Source: a virus
IMG/VR virus record: IMGVR_UViG_3300009103_000035
Location: 1 to 59,031 of that record
Length of the DNA: 59,031 nucleotides
Direction: 5' to 3' (one strand)
In this document: positions 36,831-44,585 of the stretch, in pieces
Position numbering within the stretch: the stretch's first letter is position 1
Layout: every line of letters begins with the position of its first letter
The notes under the pieces: generated by a model
Databases searched by the model: none
What the model was told of the DNA's origin: nothing
What the model saw: the letters and a program-made list of their open reading frames with translations, nothing else
Translations under genes and position numbers: made by a program

Positions 36831-36988
36831 TGTTTGAGGGTCTACCACTAACTATCTTTCATGCTACAGTGGTATTGCTTGGGGGAGTTGTGTTACTCGG
36901 CTTTAAATTTCTTGTCGATGTAACACGCTCTCCCAGACCCAGACCTATTAAAGTAAGGAGGAACCCTAATGAGCGCAAAAGAATGTGA
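36830..36988 (+). CDS. Small single-pass membrane protein (52 residues)
   Basis: The ATG overlaps the previous stop as TAATG, so translation is probably coupled. One hydrophobic helix (about 7-28, LTIFHATVVLLGGVVLLGFKF) is followed by an Arg/Pro-rich cytoplasmic-type tail (RSPRPRPIKVRRNPNERKR). No family is recognised. Its 3' end contains the Shine-Dalgarno and start of the Cys-rich peptide gene, overlapping it by 20 nt. It could be a lysis accessory or a membrane anchor. Confidence 0.55.
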   Translation: MFEGLPLTIFHATVVLLGGVVLLGFKFLVDVTRSPRPRPIKVRRNPNERKRM

Positions 36989-37064
36989 ATGTAGTTGCGT
37001 TACTACTGAATGTTGCAAGGCAGGAACTTGCGAATGTTGTTCAGAAGTATGCTGCTGCGAATAG
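36969..37064 (+). CDS. Metallothionein-like cysteine-rich micropeptide (31 residues, 11 Cys)
   Basis: The reading frame runs from the ATG at 36969 to TAG and encodes 31 residues, 11 of them Cys (positions 6, 8, 10, 15, 16, 21, 23, 24, 28, 29, 30). They fall in C-x-C-x-C, CC, C-x-CC and CCC clusters, with no aromatic residues and several acidic ones. That is the composition of metallothioneins, which bind Zn, Cu or Cd through thiolate clusters. The ribosome site AAGGAGG, 7 nt before the ATG, is close to ideal, which argues for real and strong translation. It lies between a small membrane protein and a fibre-type protein. No homologue is known to me. A thiol-rich structural peptide or disulfide-knotted toxin is an alternative, but there is no signal peptide. 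Confidence 0.65.
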   Translation: MSAKECECSCVTTECCKAGTCECCSEVCCCE

Positions 37065-37067
37065 GGA

Positions 37068-37658
37068 ATGGCAAAGAAACCATTCGTCGCCCATAGACTA
37101 AAAATAAATACTACAGAGATTTCTTCCGATAGAGATCTTTCCCCTAGTATCAATTTCTCAAACAAAATTACAGGAACTTACCCGGATGATGGCTTTAAAG
37201 TTGGTTACGATAGTGACGACTGCAAGGCCTTTATTCATATAGATGAGTGCGCAGGATTTAAGATCCACATACATCATAAGGATAGATTTGTAATATCTGA
37301 TAAAGGTAATATAGGTATAGGGAGACAGCCGACAAACTGTCTACTTCATATAGGAGGTAGCTTAGGCTTGCAATACAAAGGAATAGATGACAGCCTATAT
37401 ACAATAGAAGGAAAAGACTGTATCATAGGTATAGAGAAGGTTAAGCATAATAACGTAGAGATTACGATACCTAACTCAGAGAATATAAAAGGTCGAGTTC
37501 TTATAATAAAAGACGAAGAAGGACAGGCCAGTCAATATCCAATAACAATAAGAGCAGAAACTCCAAGCTCAATCAATAATAAGTTTGAAGTTCATATACA
37601 AGAAGACTATGGTAGTCTAACTGTATATTGCAATGGGAGTGACTGGTTCAAAATATAA
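37068..37658 (+). CDS. Fibre-type beta protein (196 residues)
   Basis: It carries the fibre signature DKGNIGIGRQPTNCLLHIGG (about 84-103), as in shafts of other fibres in this window. A DGFKVGYDSDD region precedes it, and the C-terminal segment is SLTVYCNGSDWFKI. It is beta-rich, with several Cys and a cluster of His (KIHIHHKD). Translation starts 3 nt after the Cys-rich peptide stop without a good ribosome site, so coupling to that peptide is likely. It may be a small fibre tip or baseplate component; there is no enzymatic motif. Confidence 0.6.
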   Translation: MAKKPFVAHRLKINTTEISSDRDLSPSINFSNKITGTYPDDGFKVGYDSDDCKAFIHIDECAGFKIHIHHKDRFVISDKGNIGIGRQPTNCLLHIGGSLGLQYKGIDDSLYTIEGKDCIIGIEKVKHNNVEITIPNSENIKGRVLIIKDEEGQASQYPITIRAETPSSINNKFEVHIQEDYGSLTVYCNGSDWFKI

Positions 37659-37684
37659 AGGAATTACAATGAAGGAATTGGGTC

Positions 37685-37993
37685 ATGGATATCCTAGAGA
37701 TGGCATTTGGACTGCTAGGTATGATCATATTTTTTTCCTTTATTGTTGTAATGAGGGTCCTTGGCATACTATCAAGGACACACATCAGGCACACAAAGGA
37801 TGTGACACAGTTGAAAACTCATGAAAAGATAAACGATTTAAACTTTAAGACTCAGGTAGTGGTACATGTCACTGGGTCTGTAAAGAATAGTGAAAGCGCA
37901 GCCCAGATCACACATGATATAGAGGCGGCCTTAAAAGATATCATAAAAGATATAGATGTTAGTGTGAAAGTAAGAGTAGAAAAGATTGATTAA
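37685..37993 (+). CDS. Membrane-anchored small protein (102 residues)
   Basis: One N-terminal hydrophobic helix (about 6-28, MAFGLLGMIIFFSFIVVMRVLGI) is followed by a soluble alpha/beta domain (TQVVVHVTGSVKNSESAAQITHDIEAALKDI...) ending in alternating charged strands (VSVKVRVEKID). No family is recognised. GGAA stands about 8 nt before the ATG. A competing 51-codon reading from an ATG at 37670 has no coherent features and is not favoured. It is the last gene before the DNA-metabolism group. Confidence 0.55.
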   Translation: MDILEMAFGLLGMIIFFSFIVVMRVLGILSRTHIRHTKDVTQLKTHEKINDLNFKTQVVVHVTGSVKNSESAAQITHDIEAALKDIIKDIDVSVKVRVEKID

Positions 37994-38066
37994 CCCTTGC
38001 ATCCCGCAAGTAGATCAACTAGATTAGAAACACAAGCTGCCAATGCTTTTTAAAGAAAGGAATTGC
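37994..38066 (+). other. 73-nt intergenic gap between fibre and DNA-metabolism genes
   Basis: There is no tRNA fold. A short CTTGC/GCAAG hairpin and an AAGC/GCTT pair before TTTTTAA could be a weak transcription end, but the stems are only 4-5 bp. The end carries the ribosome site AAAGGA of the next gene. Confidence 0.25.
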
Positions 38067-38945
38067 ATGGCCTACGATAATTATGATTTGTTCGGACACG
38101 TTGACGAACATTTAACCCGCCCTAAATTCAAAGCTCCCCGAGCTAAAAACTTTTACCCCTCAGAAGCCTCAGTCGTTACTTATGATCAACATGGAGATAG
38201 AGTTGTTCATGGTGGATGTATGCGTGCTGCATACTTTAGATGCAGTAGCCATGAGTTTGAAAGAATTCCAAATAGTGCCAGATCTGAGTACATTTTCAAA
38301 CAAGGAATTGGTGTTGAAAAGATTCTAATTGATCTCTGGAAAGAGATGGGAATCTGGGTAGACAATAATGTAAAGTTTGTTGATGCTGAAGCTGGAATCT
38401 CAGGAGAGCTAGATGCTCTACTGATGGAACCAGATGGAACTGTATATGGTGCAGAGGTAAAGTCTTTCTATGGATACTTTGCAGAGAAAGAACTCTTTGG
38501 GAATAGAAGCACTAAGGCATTTCCAAAAATGCCTCATTTATTACAGACACTTATTTATCTGAACTTCTTTAAGGACAGGCTTCCCTACTTCAGAATCGTT
38601 TACTTTGCTAGAGACTCTGTAAAAAGACGTACCTTCAAGGTTGAACTTCATGAAGAAGGAGATATTATCTATCCGAAGGTTGAAGGGGAAGTCGTTCGAT
38701 CATTTACAGTTAATGATATTTATAACAGATATCAAGAGTTACAAACCTTTTTAGATAATGACTTAGTTCCACCAAATGATTTTGAATTATTTTATTCAAA
38801 TGAAAAGATAGAGGACTTCTATAAAAAAGGTAAAGTTGCAAAAACTAAATATGCAAAGTGGAAAGCTGGAAAGCTAGGACCACATGAGCAAATTGGTGAT
38901 TGGAATTGCAGCTACTGTGCTTTTAAAAATGTTTGCTGGTCTTAA
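38067..38945 (+). CDS. Cas4/RecB-like PD-(D/E)XK nuclease with Fe-S cysteine set
   Basis: I start at the ATG with AAAGGA 5 nt upstream (292 residues); an ATG 24 nt earlier lacks a ribosome site. The nuclease core shows GELDAL (Asp116) and AEVKS (Glu130, Lys132), followed by an H-x-x-Q-x-x-x-Y-L helix. One Cys near the N-terminus (Cys51 in CMRAAYF) and three near the C-terminus (Cys281, 284, 290 in CSYCAFKNVCW) match the 4Fe-4S arrangement of Cas4 and AddB-type nucleases. These enzymes are DNA exonucleases that resect ends. No cas genes or CRISPR array occur here, so a role in phage recombination or host DNA breakdown is likelier than adaptation. Next to primase-helicase. Confidence 0.85.
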   Translation: MAYDNYDLFGHVDEHLTRPKFKAPRAKNFYPSEASVVTYDQHGDRVVHGGCMRAAYFRCSSHEFERIPNSARSEYIFKQGIGVEKILIDLWKEMGIWVDNNVKFVDAEAGISGELDALLMEPDGTVYGAEVKSFYGYFAEKELFGNRSTKAFPKMPHLLQTLIYLNFFKDRLPYFRIVYFARDSVKRRTFKVELHEEGDIIYPKVEGEVVRSFTVNDIYNRYQELQTFLDNDLVPPNDFELFYSNEKIEDFYKKGKVAKTKYAKWKAGKLGPHEQIGDWNCSYCAFKNVCWS

Positions 38946-38960
38946 CCAGGGGAGTATTCC

Positions 38961-41423
38961 ATGAAAATTGAAAACTATGAGGAAGTGATTGAAAAAATCC
39001 TTCCACACCTACCAGAGTATCTAGATGAGCAGGGAATAGATCCCTCTAAATTATTTTGCTGCATAAATCCAGCACATGATGACAAGAACCCTTCTTCGGG
39101 AGTGGTTCCTGGAGAAGATGTATTCCATTGCTTCTCTTGTGGTGCCTCAGGAAACATCTTTCATGCTGCACATTACCTAGAGAATAAGCCTCTAGTGGGT
39201 GTTGGTTTCATAACTGAGAACCTAGCATATCTTGCTGAGAAATACGGCTTAGAATTAAAGCATAAGCCTCTCACAGAGGAAGAGATCTATGAACTAGATA
39301 CGTATCGAGCATATCAGAATGCATGCGACTACCTCACCATGGGCAACAAACCAGAGTTATTCGATCAAGCAATCGTAGAGCGTGGTTGGTCAGAGGATAT
39401 CTGCAAAGAATATGGTGTAGGGAGTATTGGAAGCTACAGAGACTTCAGAGAACACATGAAGGATCTAGGCTTCACAGCAAGGTTCCAAGATGATGTAGAC
39501 TTGGGCAGAAAAGAAATCTTTGGACCAGACAGGCTTGTCTTTACCATCAAAGATCCTGGTGGAAGAGCTGTCGGCTTTGCCTCTAGAAATCTAGAATACA
39601 AAGAAGATAGATCTAACGGTGCCAAGTATGTGAATCAAAAACATACAGGTGTTAAGTGTAATATCTACAAAAAGAGTACTCGTTTATACGGATTGGATTG
39701 TCTCCTTAAGAAGCGCAAGAAGGGTAAGCAATCAGTATATATATTTGAAGGTTATTCTGATGTAATTACTGCAGCTCAACATGGGCTTAAGAATACAGTA
39801 GGCCTTGGGGGTACAGCATTTAGTCTGGATCAATTGTTTTTACTTAAACAATACAATCTTTATGACATTATCTTGTGCTTAGATGGAGATGAGGCTGGAC
39901 AGAATCGTATTGAATCTATTCTAGATACAACACTAGCAGGTCACAAAGACTTGAGAGTTCACATCATAATGATCCCTGACGGTAAGGATCCTGATGAATT
40001 CATTAGAGAACAAGGTGTTGAAGAGTTTAAAAAGCTCAGAAAATGGACAGCTTTCGAGTGGAGATTGTCCAGGTTTGCAGAGGATGAAGACGAAGAGATC
40101 ATCTGCAAGAATATGATCCCCCTTATTGTTAATGAGACCTCTTATATTGCACAAGAAAAAATGTGCGAGATCTTAGCGAAAGCCACAGGCATTAGCATCA
40201 AGGCAATTCAGTCAGAGCTGGAACGTCTACAAAACATTAGAGAAGCTGAGAAAGCTAGAGAACGTCAGAATATTACTGACAAGATGGTCAACTTAATCCA
40301 GAGAGACCCATCACAAATTGAATTTGTATTACAGGATGCACTTAATGATTTATACAACTTGGCAAATAAATATGATGAAGATAATTTCTCCGAACAATCC
40401 TGTCTTTCACTTGTCAGAGGAAGAAGAGAATACGAAGAAGCTAAAGATGGAAGCTTTAGTGGCTTTGTTTTGGGCCAGGATTTAAAAAGACTAGAAAATG
40501 CACTAGCTGGAGACTGGAAAAAAGATGTTTGGTTTTGTCTGGGAGGGAATCCCAACGCAGGAAAGACAAGTTTTCTATGTAAAATGGCATTTGAAATTGC
40601 AAGACATAAAAAACAAAACGATGCATTGGTTATCTATCATAGCATTGACGATACAGCTGAGCAGCTTATACCTAAGTTTGTTTCTATTGCAGAAGGAAGC
40701 AGAGAGTTAACACTGAATCAGGTTATGGATCCTAATTACTATCTTAGAACTGGATATGGAGATGAGCTTTTAGAGAAAAGAGATATGGGATATAATGTAT
40801 TTGAATCACTTATCGATGATGGAAGAATCATTCTTAGGGATGCAAACAATGGGAATAGTTTGTCCTATGCGGATGCACAGATCCGACATTTTAAAAATAA
40901 ATATCCCAATAGAAACATTGTCTATATCTTAGATAACTTTCACAAGCTTCACGACTTTGGTGGTGGAGGAGATGAACGTGTTCGTTTCAAAAAGGTAAGT
41001 AACATGATGAAGAACTTGGCAACCAAGCATCACATCGCAGTTATCACTACTATTGAATACAGAAAGACACAGGGTGGTCGTAAGGCTACCAATGAAGATA
41101 TCTCTGAGACAAAACAAATAGAATATGATGCCAACATCATTGCCCACTTGCACAATGAGGTGCATGAAAAGGGAGATGATGCAGCAAAATTTCACACAGC
41201 TTTAGTTGAAGGTAATCCAGTACGAATGCCAATTATTGAATTAAATATTGGTAAAAATAAAGTAAGTGGATTTAAAAACAAACTATGGTTTGAATTCTAC
41301 CCGGACTATTCAGACTTTAAGAATATAGACGAGAGCATTATTCTCGCTAAAGAAGCAGAGGCCGAAGAGAATGCAGCCACTAGTTATGAGAAAGCAGGAG
41401 AAAGGAATAGTTTATTCGGATGA
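38961..41423 (+). CDS. Fused DNA primase-helicase (DnaG-type zinc finger, TOPRIM, DnaB-type helicase)
   Basis: The 820-residue protein has three parts. The N-terminal CHC2-type zinc finger reads FCCINPAH...FHCFSCGASG (about 31-62). The TOPRIM primase core has Glu263 in FEGYSD and Asp308/Asp310 in LDGDEAG. The C-terminal RecA-fold DnaB-type helicase has Walker A GGNPNAGKTS at 528-537 and a Walker B-like YILDNFHKL. The arrangement matches T7 gp4-type bifunctional proteins: it unwinds DNA 5' to 3' and lays down primers for the lagging strand. GGGGAG lies 6 nt before the ATG. It would act with the DNA polymerase III alpha encoded at the window's right end. Confidence 0.92.
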   Translation: MKIENYEEVIEKILPHLPEYLDEQGIDPSKLFCCINPAHDDKNPSSGVVPGEDVFHCFSCGASGNIFHAAHYLENKPLVGVGFITENLAYLAEKYGLELKHKPLTEEEIYELDTYRAYQNACDYLTMGNKPELFDQAIVERGWSEDICKEYGVGSIGSYRDFREHMKDLGFTARFQDDVDLGRKEIFGPDRLVFTIKDPGGRAVGFASRNLEYKEDRSNGAKYVNQKHTGVKCNIYKKSTRLYGLDCLLKKRKKGKQSVYIFEGYSDVITAAQHGLKNTVGLGGTAFSLDQLFLLKQYNLYDIILCLDGDEAGQNRIESILDTTLAGHKDLRVHIIMIPDGKDPDEFIREQGVEEFKKLRKWTAFEWRLSRFAEDEDEEIICKNMIPLIVNETSYIAQEKMCEILAKATGISIKAIQSELERLQNIREAEKARERQNITDKMVNLIQRDPSQIEFVLQDALNDLYNLANKYDEDNFSEQSCLSLVRGRREYEEAKDGSFSGFVLGQDLKRLENALAGDWKKDVWFCLGGNPNAGKTSFLCKMAFEIARHKKQNDALVIYHSIDDTAEQLIPKFVSIAEGSRELTLNQVMDPNYYLRTGYGDELLEKRDMGYNVFESLIDDGRIILRDANNGNSLSYADAQIRHFKNKYPNRNIVYILDNFHKLHDFGGGGDERVRFKKVSNMMKNLATKHHIAVITTIEYRKTQGGRKATNEDISETKQIEYDANIIAHLHNEVHEKGDDAAKFHTALVEGNPVRMPIIELNIGKNKVSGFKNKLWFEFYPDYSDFKNIDESIILAKEAEAEENAATSYEKAGERNSLFG

Positions 41424-41665
41424 AAGATTTTAGAGTCAAACTAATGTTCATTGGCCTATTGGCAGCCATTGCACTAGCATGGGGTGTAGCCAACTATGTA
41501 CCCTCTATTATAGAGGCACAACAGCAATGCGTATCACCTAGAGTCATAGACGATATGTCAAAAGAACTTATGATCTGTTATGAAAATATAGATAGATGCA
41601 ATAAGTATTTTGAAGCATGTGTTAATACTTATTTGGGCTTAGATCCAAAAGAGGTAGTTCCATGA
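41420..41665 (+). CDS. Small membrane protein with cysteine-bearing extracytoplasmic part
   Basis: The 81-residue protein has one N-terminal hydrophobic helix (about 8-29, LMFIGLLAAIALAWGVANYV), either an anchor or an uncleaved signal. The rest is soluble and has four Cys (CVSPRV, ICYENIDRCNKYFEACV), which suggests disulfides outside the cytoplasm. Its ATG overlaps the helicase stop (ATGA), so it is translationally coupled. No family is recognised. Confidence 0.55.
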   Translation: MKDFRVKLMFIGLLAAIALAWGVANYVPSIIEAQQQCVSPRVIDDMSKELMICYENIDRCNKYFEACVNTYLGLDPKEVVP

Positions 41666-42183
41666 ACATTTTTATTCTTGATAAAGATCCAAAAACATGC
41701 GCCCAATATCATTGTGACAAGCATGTTTTGAAACAAATTCCAGATATAGCAAAAATATTATGCACAGTAATGAGAGAAAGTGGAATTCCCTACGGTTATA
41801 CTTCAAGTACCCCGAATCACCCATGTGTAAAATGGGCAGCTGAGGCTGATGGAAATTTCATGTGGTTAAGAGAACTAGGAATAGAGCTATGCAAAGAATA
41901 TTCTTACAGGTATTCTAAAGGAGCTAACGGTGGTCATGCTTCCGAGCATATAATTTTAGACTCTTATCCTAAAAACCTAGGAGACAGAAACCAAAGAGCT
42001 AAAGTAAGAGAACCCGTGGGAATGACACCCCCAGTTCAGTGTGTCCCAGATCATTTCAAATGTAATGATCCAGTAAAGGCATATAGAGATTACTATCTCG
42101 GAGAGAAATCAGACATTCTTTCTTACACAAAAAGAAATGTTCCCGAATGGATTGAAAAGATGGGAATGGGTGAACACAAATAA
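41662..42183 (+). CDS. Conserved phage protein of unknown function (HCDKHV...DPVKAYRDYY family)
   Basis: The 173-residue protein has motifs I recall from a family widespread in tailed phages, especially large marine ones: MNIFILDKDP, HCDKHVLKQIPDIAKIL, then HPCVKWAAEADGNFMWL, a YRYSKG segment and a final DPVKAYRDYYLGEK. Its function is not established to my knowledge. Conserved His, Asp, Lys and Cys near the N-terminus suggest an enzyme or metal site. GAGG lies 7 nt before the ATG, and the gene overlaps the previous stop by 4 nt. It sits in the replication/nuclease group. Confidence 0.75.
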   Translation: MNIFILDKDPKTCAQYHCDKHVLKQIPDIAKILCTVMRESGIPYGYTSSTPNHPCVKWAAEADGNFMWLRELGIELCKEYSYRYSKGANGGHASEHIILDSYPKNLGDRNQRAKVREPVGMTPPVQCVPDHFKCNDPVKAYRDYYLGEKSDILSYTKRNVPEWIEKMGMGEHK

Positions 42184-42209
42184 TTCAAAGCCACCACAGG
42201 AGATTTAAA

Positions 42210-43211
42210 ATGAAAGAATACCTAATAATAGGAGTATTAACACTAGGTTTAGTTTTGTGTGGTGGCCTTGTAGTTAAAATGAAATTAGATAAATTGCATG
42301 CAGAAGAAGTAAGCTCTGAATTAAATAAAAAATTAATGGAAGCAAATCTAGAAATAGGTAGGGCAGAAAGTGAATTTGGAGACGCCTCACAACATATCAA
42401 ACACCTAGAGAAGCATCTCAAGAAAGAAATAAAGGAGAGGAATGCCCTCTTAACCAGATATGGAGAGCTTAAGGCAAGATATGATGTAGAAGTGTCTCGT
42501 AAAATAGAAACAAGAGTAGAAATAATCAATACAGTAAGTGTGGCAGAATGTCCGTCACTAGGCTTGCTTGAAGAAGGAAGATTATATGTTGCAAAAGGTG
42601 AAGAATTGGGTGCATTGGATCCTTTCTCGATTAGATACAAAGACCATCGTATTATTATTGGTTGCTCAGTTACTCCAAGAGTTACTGATGCCGGAATTAT
42701 CCCCGTGGATATCTCTTATAATTTAAAGCTAAAATTAAAAGCTAATATTATAGAGAGTATTACTCCAAGTGGAGCAATAAATAACTATGTAAAGTTATAT
42801 GAAGTAGATGACAATGGAATTGCAATTGGAGAATTTGAAGTTCAAGATTTCAAAATGATTATTGATGATCAAAGAACTCCAAGATTTTCTTGGTGGGATC
42901 CACATATGGATATAGGTGTCGGGCTAGGACTTAGAGGAAATAGTACAATTGGGAATTTAAACTGGGAAGGCTTAGCTTCCGTAGGTATCAGCGCAATGAG
43001 CTATGGCTTATCAAGCAAAGATCTTGCATGGAAATTCTTAAGATTGTCCCTAGATCTAGGACAAGAAGTATCAGTGGGCTTAACACCTGTATTGTATAAT
43101 ATAGGTAATGACATTCCACTGTTTACAAACTTATGGATCGGTCCTTTTGGACACTATGGTTTAGCAGATAATGAGTGGGGGTTTGGTTTGATATTAGGAG
43201 CTAATTTGTGA
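42210..43211 (+). CDS. Membrane-anchored coiled-coil protein with beta-rich, porin-like C-terminal domain
   Basis: The 333-residue protein has an N-terminal transmembrane helix (about 4-22), a charged coiled coil (about 25-105) and a middle domain. The final ~105 residues alternate hydrophobic and Gly/polar residues (MDIGVGLGLRG, LASVGISAMSYGL, LSLDLGQEVSVGLTPVLY, EWGFGLILGANL), as in beta-barrel or beta-sandwich envelope proteins. One reading is a protein that spans from inner to outer membrane, like a unimolecular spanin, but spanins are usually smaller. AGGAG lies 7 nt before the ATG. It is followed by a membrane-anchored nuclease gene with a GTGA overlap. The family is unknown. Confidence 0.5.
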   Translation: MKEYLIIGVLTLGLVLCGGLVVKMKLDKLHAEEVSSELNKKLMEANLEIGRAESEFGDASQHIKHLEKHLKKEIKERNALLTRYGELKARYDVEVSRKIETRVEIINTVSVAECPSLGLLEEGRLYVAKGEELGALDPFSIRYKDHRIIIGCSVTPRVTDAGIIPVDISYNLKLKLKANIIESITPSGAINNYVKLYEVDDNGIAIGEFEVQDFKMIIDDQRTPRFSWWDPHMDIGVGLGLRGNSTIGNLNWEGLASVGISAMSYGLSSKDLAWKFLRLSLDLGQEVSVGLTPVLYNIGNDIPLFTNLWIGPFGHYGLADNEWGFGLILGANL

Positions 43212-43696
43212 CAATACTTGAATGGATTTTTATTACGAGTTTCTCCCTGAGTACTTTTATTTATATAATTTATAAGTATAAACAAAGAATAGAAGACTCT
43301 GTACGGGAGAAATTGAAAGATGAAATTAATACGCAAGCCAATAACGTTATTAATTATAACATGCGTGAGCTTGAAAAAATTGTTTCGGAAGTTCCTGAAA
43401 AAGTCCTAAAGAGTATTACCTCTTCTTCTAATGTTAAGAAGGGGGCTCTTGGAGAACTCATAGGCTACGTAGAATTAAAAGCTAACTATGACAGGATTAT
43501 TCCGCTTGGTAATATTGTAGATTTTATTGGAATTAAATTCGATAAAGAAACCGAGGAAGGTTATATCGATTTTATAGATGTGAAGACAGGTAAATCAGCG
43601 AGACTATCTAAGGATCAGAAAGCCCTACAACAGCTGGTAACAGATAAGAAAATCAACTTTGTGAAAGTGAAGGTTGAAAGTGAAAATCGACCTTAA
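43208..43696 (+). CDS. Membrane-anchored Holliday-junction-resolvase-like endonuclease
   Basis: The 162-residue protein begins with GTG overlapping the previous stop. A transmembrane helix (about 4-22) and a helical stalk precede a nuclease domain with GALGELIGYVELK (Glu83), GNIVDFIGI, and YIDFIDVKTGKSARLS (Asp124, Lys126), ending in a beta strand NFVKVKV. This layout fits the bacterial family described as endonuclease related to archaeal Holliday junction resolvase, with a PD-(D/E)XK core. Such an enzyme could resolve branched phage DNA at the membrane before packaging. The next gene starts within its last codons. Confidence 0.7.
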   Translation: MTILEWIFITSFSLSTFIYIIYKYKQRIEDSVREKLKDEINTQANNVINYNMRELEKIVSEVPEKVLKSITSSSNVKKGALGELIGYVELKANYDRIIPLGNIVDFIGIKFDKETEEGYIDFIDVKTGKSARLSKDQKALQQLVTDKKINFVKVKVESENRP

Positions 43697-44393
43697 ACAA
43701 TTAAAAACTTTTTCCAGGTGTCCTTTAGCTTTTTGTTTAGATCAAAAAAACAAAGAGGACTTAACTACAGAACAAGAAAGAATAGTTTCTAACGTAATCT
43801 CTAAAGGAATATTACAAGTTATGGAAACTTCTTATCGTGCTGACTGGAGAAAGATTGTTAGTTGGGTTGATAGAGAGGTATTTAAAAATTGTAATATATA
43901 TTGTTCAGAACAATACAGTGCTGCAAAGAAAACCTCTGAGTATATTCTAATGGCAATAGGGGCTTGGTATGATCAGATTTACTTGCAATGGTCAACAGAA
44001 GCCTTTACAAATGTTCCACTAGGCGTGGAAACTTCAGGTATTTTTGTTGAAGGTAAAGCTGCGGTGATAAATTTAAGAAACCCTATAGTATGTACTCAAA
44101 TAAATACAAATGTCTATGCTACAAAAAAAGAACACTTCAATGATATAGAAACTAGAGGTTTAGCATGGCTAGTAAGTGAACATTTGAAGTGTGAAGAGGT
44201 AACAATGCAGTGCTTATCTCTTGGAAAAAGAGGCAAGTTAGATATCAATATAGTAAAATATGATAGAAGTTCTTTAAATAAGACAAGCAGATATATAGAC
44301 AATATGTGCAGGATCATAAAGAGAAAGCTATACTATCCCTCAATCACAGAGAATTGTACTAGCTGTAAGTTTTATGAAAAATGTAATCCATAA
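43680..44393 (+). CDS. Second Cas4-like Fe-S protein, catalytic motifs not evident
   Basis: I start at the GTG with AAGG 6 nt upstream (237 residues). The protein starts with KTFSRCPLAFCLD, as in the Cas4/RecB family where the first Cys contributes to a 4Fe-4S cluster, and ends with NCTSCKFYEKCNP, which supplies the other three Cys. Between them I cannot find the GxxD and ExK pair of an active PD-(D/E)XK core; the matching strand reads GIFVEGKAAVINL. It may be a catalytically dead partner of the active Cas4-like protein encoded 5 kb upstream, or a strongly diverged nuclease. It overlaps the resolvase-like gene by 17 nt. Confidence 0.65.
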   Translation: MKIDLKQLKTFSRCPLAFCLDQKNKEDLTTEQERIVSNVISKGILQVMETSYRADWRKIVSWVDREVFKNCNIYCSEQYSAAKKTSEYILMAIGAWYDQIYLQWSTEAFTNVPLGVETSGIFVEGKAAVINLRNPIVCTQINTNVYATKKEHFNDIETRGLAWLVSEHLKCEEVTMQCLSLGKRGKLDINIVKYDRSSLNKTSRYIDNMCRIIKRKLYYPSITENCTSCKFYEKCNP

Positions 44394-44402
44394 GGAACTA
44401 CA

Positions 44403-44585
44403 ATGTTGAAAATTAAAGATAAGAACGGCAAAGTTATCGGTACTTTAAAAGATGAAGATACTGAGCCAACGATTGAATGTATTAAATGTGAAGGAACTGG
44501 ATGGAATTTCAAGGACGGAGGTCCACCTTTTCCTGAATGCAATTGCAGAAAAAGAAAGGAAGAAGACAATGCAAACATATACTGA
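44403..44585 (+). CDS. Small zinc-binding protein (60 residues)
   Basis: The short protein has a DnaJ-type or rubredoxin-type knuckle CIKCEGTGW (about 26-34) and CNC near the end. A Lys-rich start (MLKIKDKNGKVIGTLKDED) precedes them. It probably folds around one zinc ion. GGAA lies 6 nt before the ATG. It overlaps the next gene, also a zinc-ribbon protein, by 17 nt. Specific function unknown. Confidence 0.6.
   Translation: MLKIKDKNGKVIGTLKDEDTEPTIECIKCEGTGWNFKDGGPPFPECNCRKRKEEDNANIY

Noticed and set aside
37633-37824. 63-codon frame spanning the end of the fibre-type gene and the start of the membrane protein gene
   Set aside because: It overlaps two better-supported genes; composition is incoherent and the in-frame ATG at 37670 lacks supporting features.
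37994-38066. 73-nt gap of tRNA size
   Set aside because: No cloverleaf arms or anticodon arm can be drawn; only 4-5 bp hairpins.
38067-38945. CRISPR adaptation locus because of Cas4-like protein
   Set aside because: No repeats, no cas1 or cas2, and no array in the window; phage-encoded Cas4-like nucleases are common without CRISPR.
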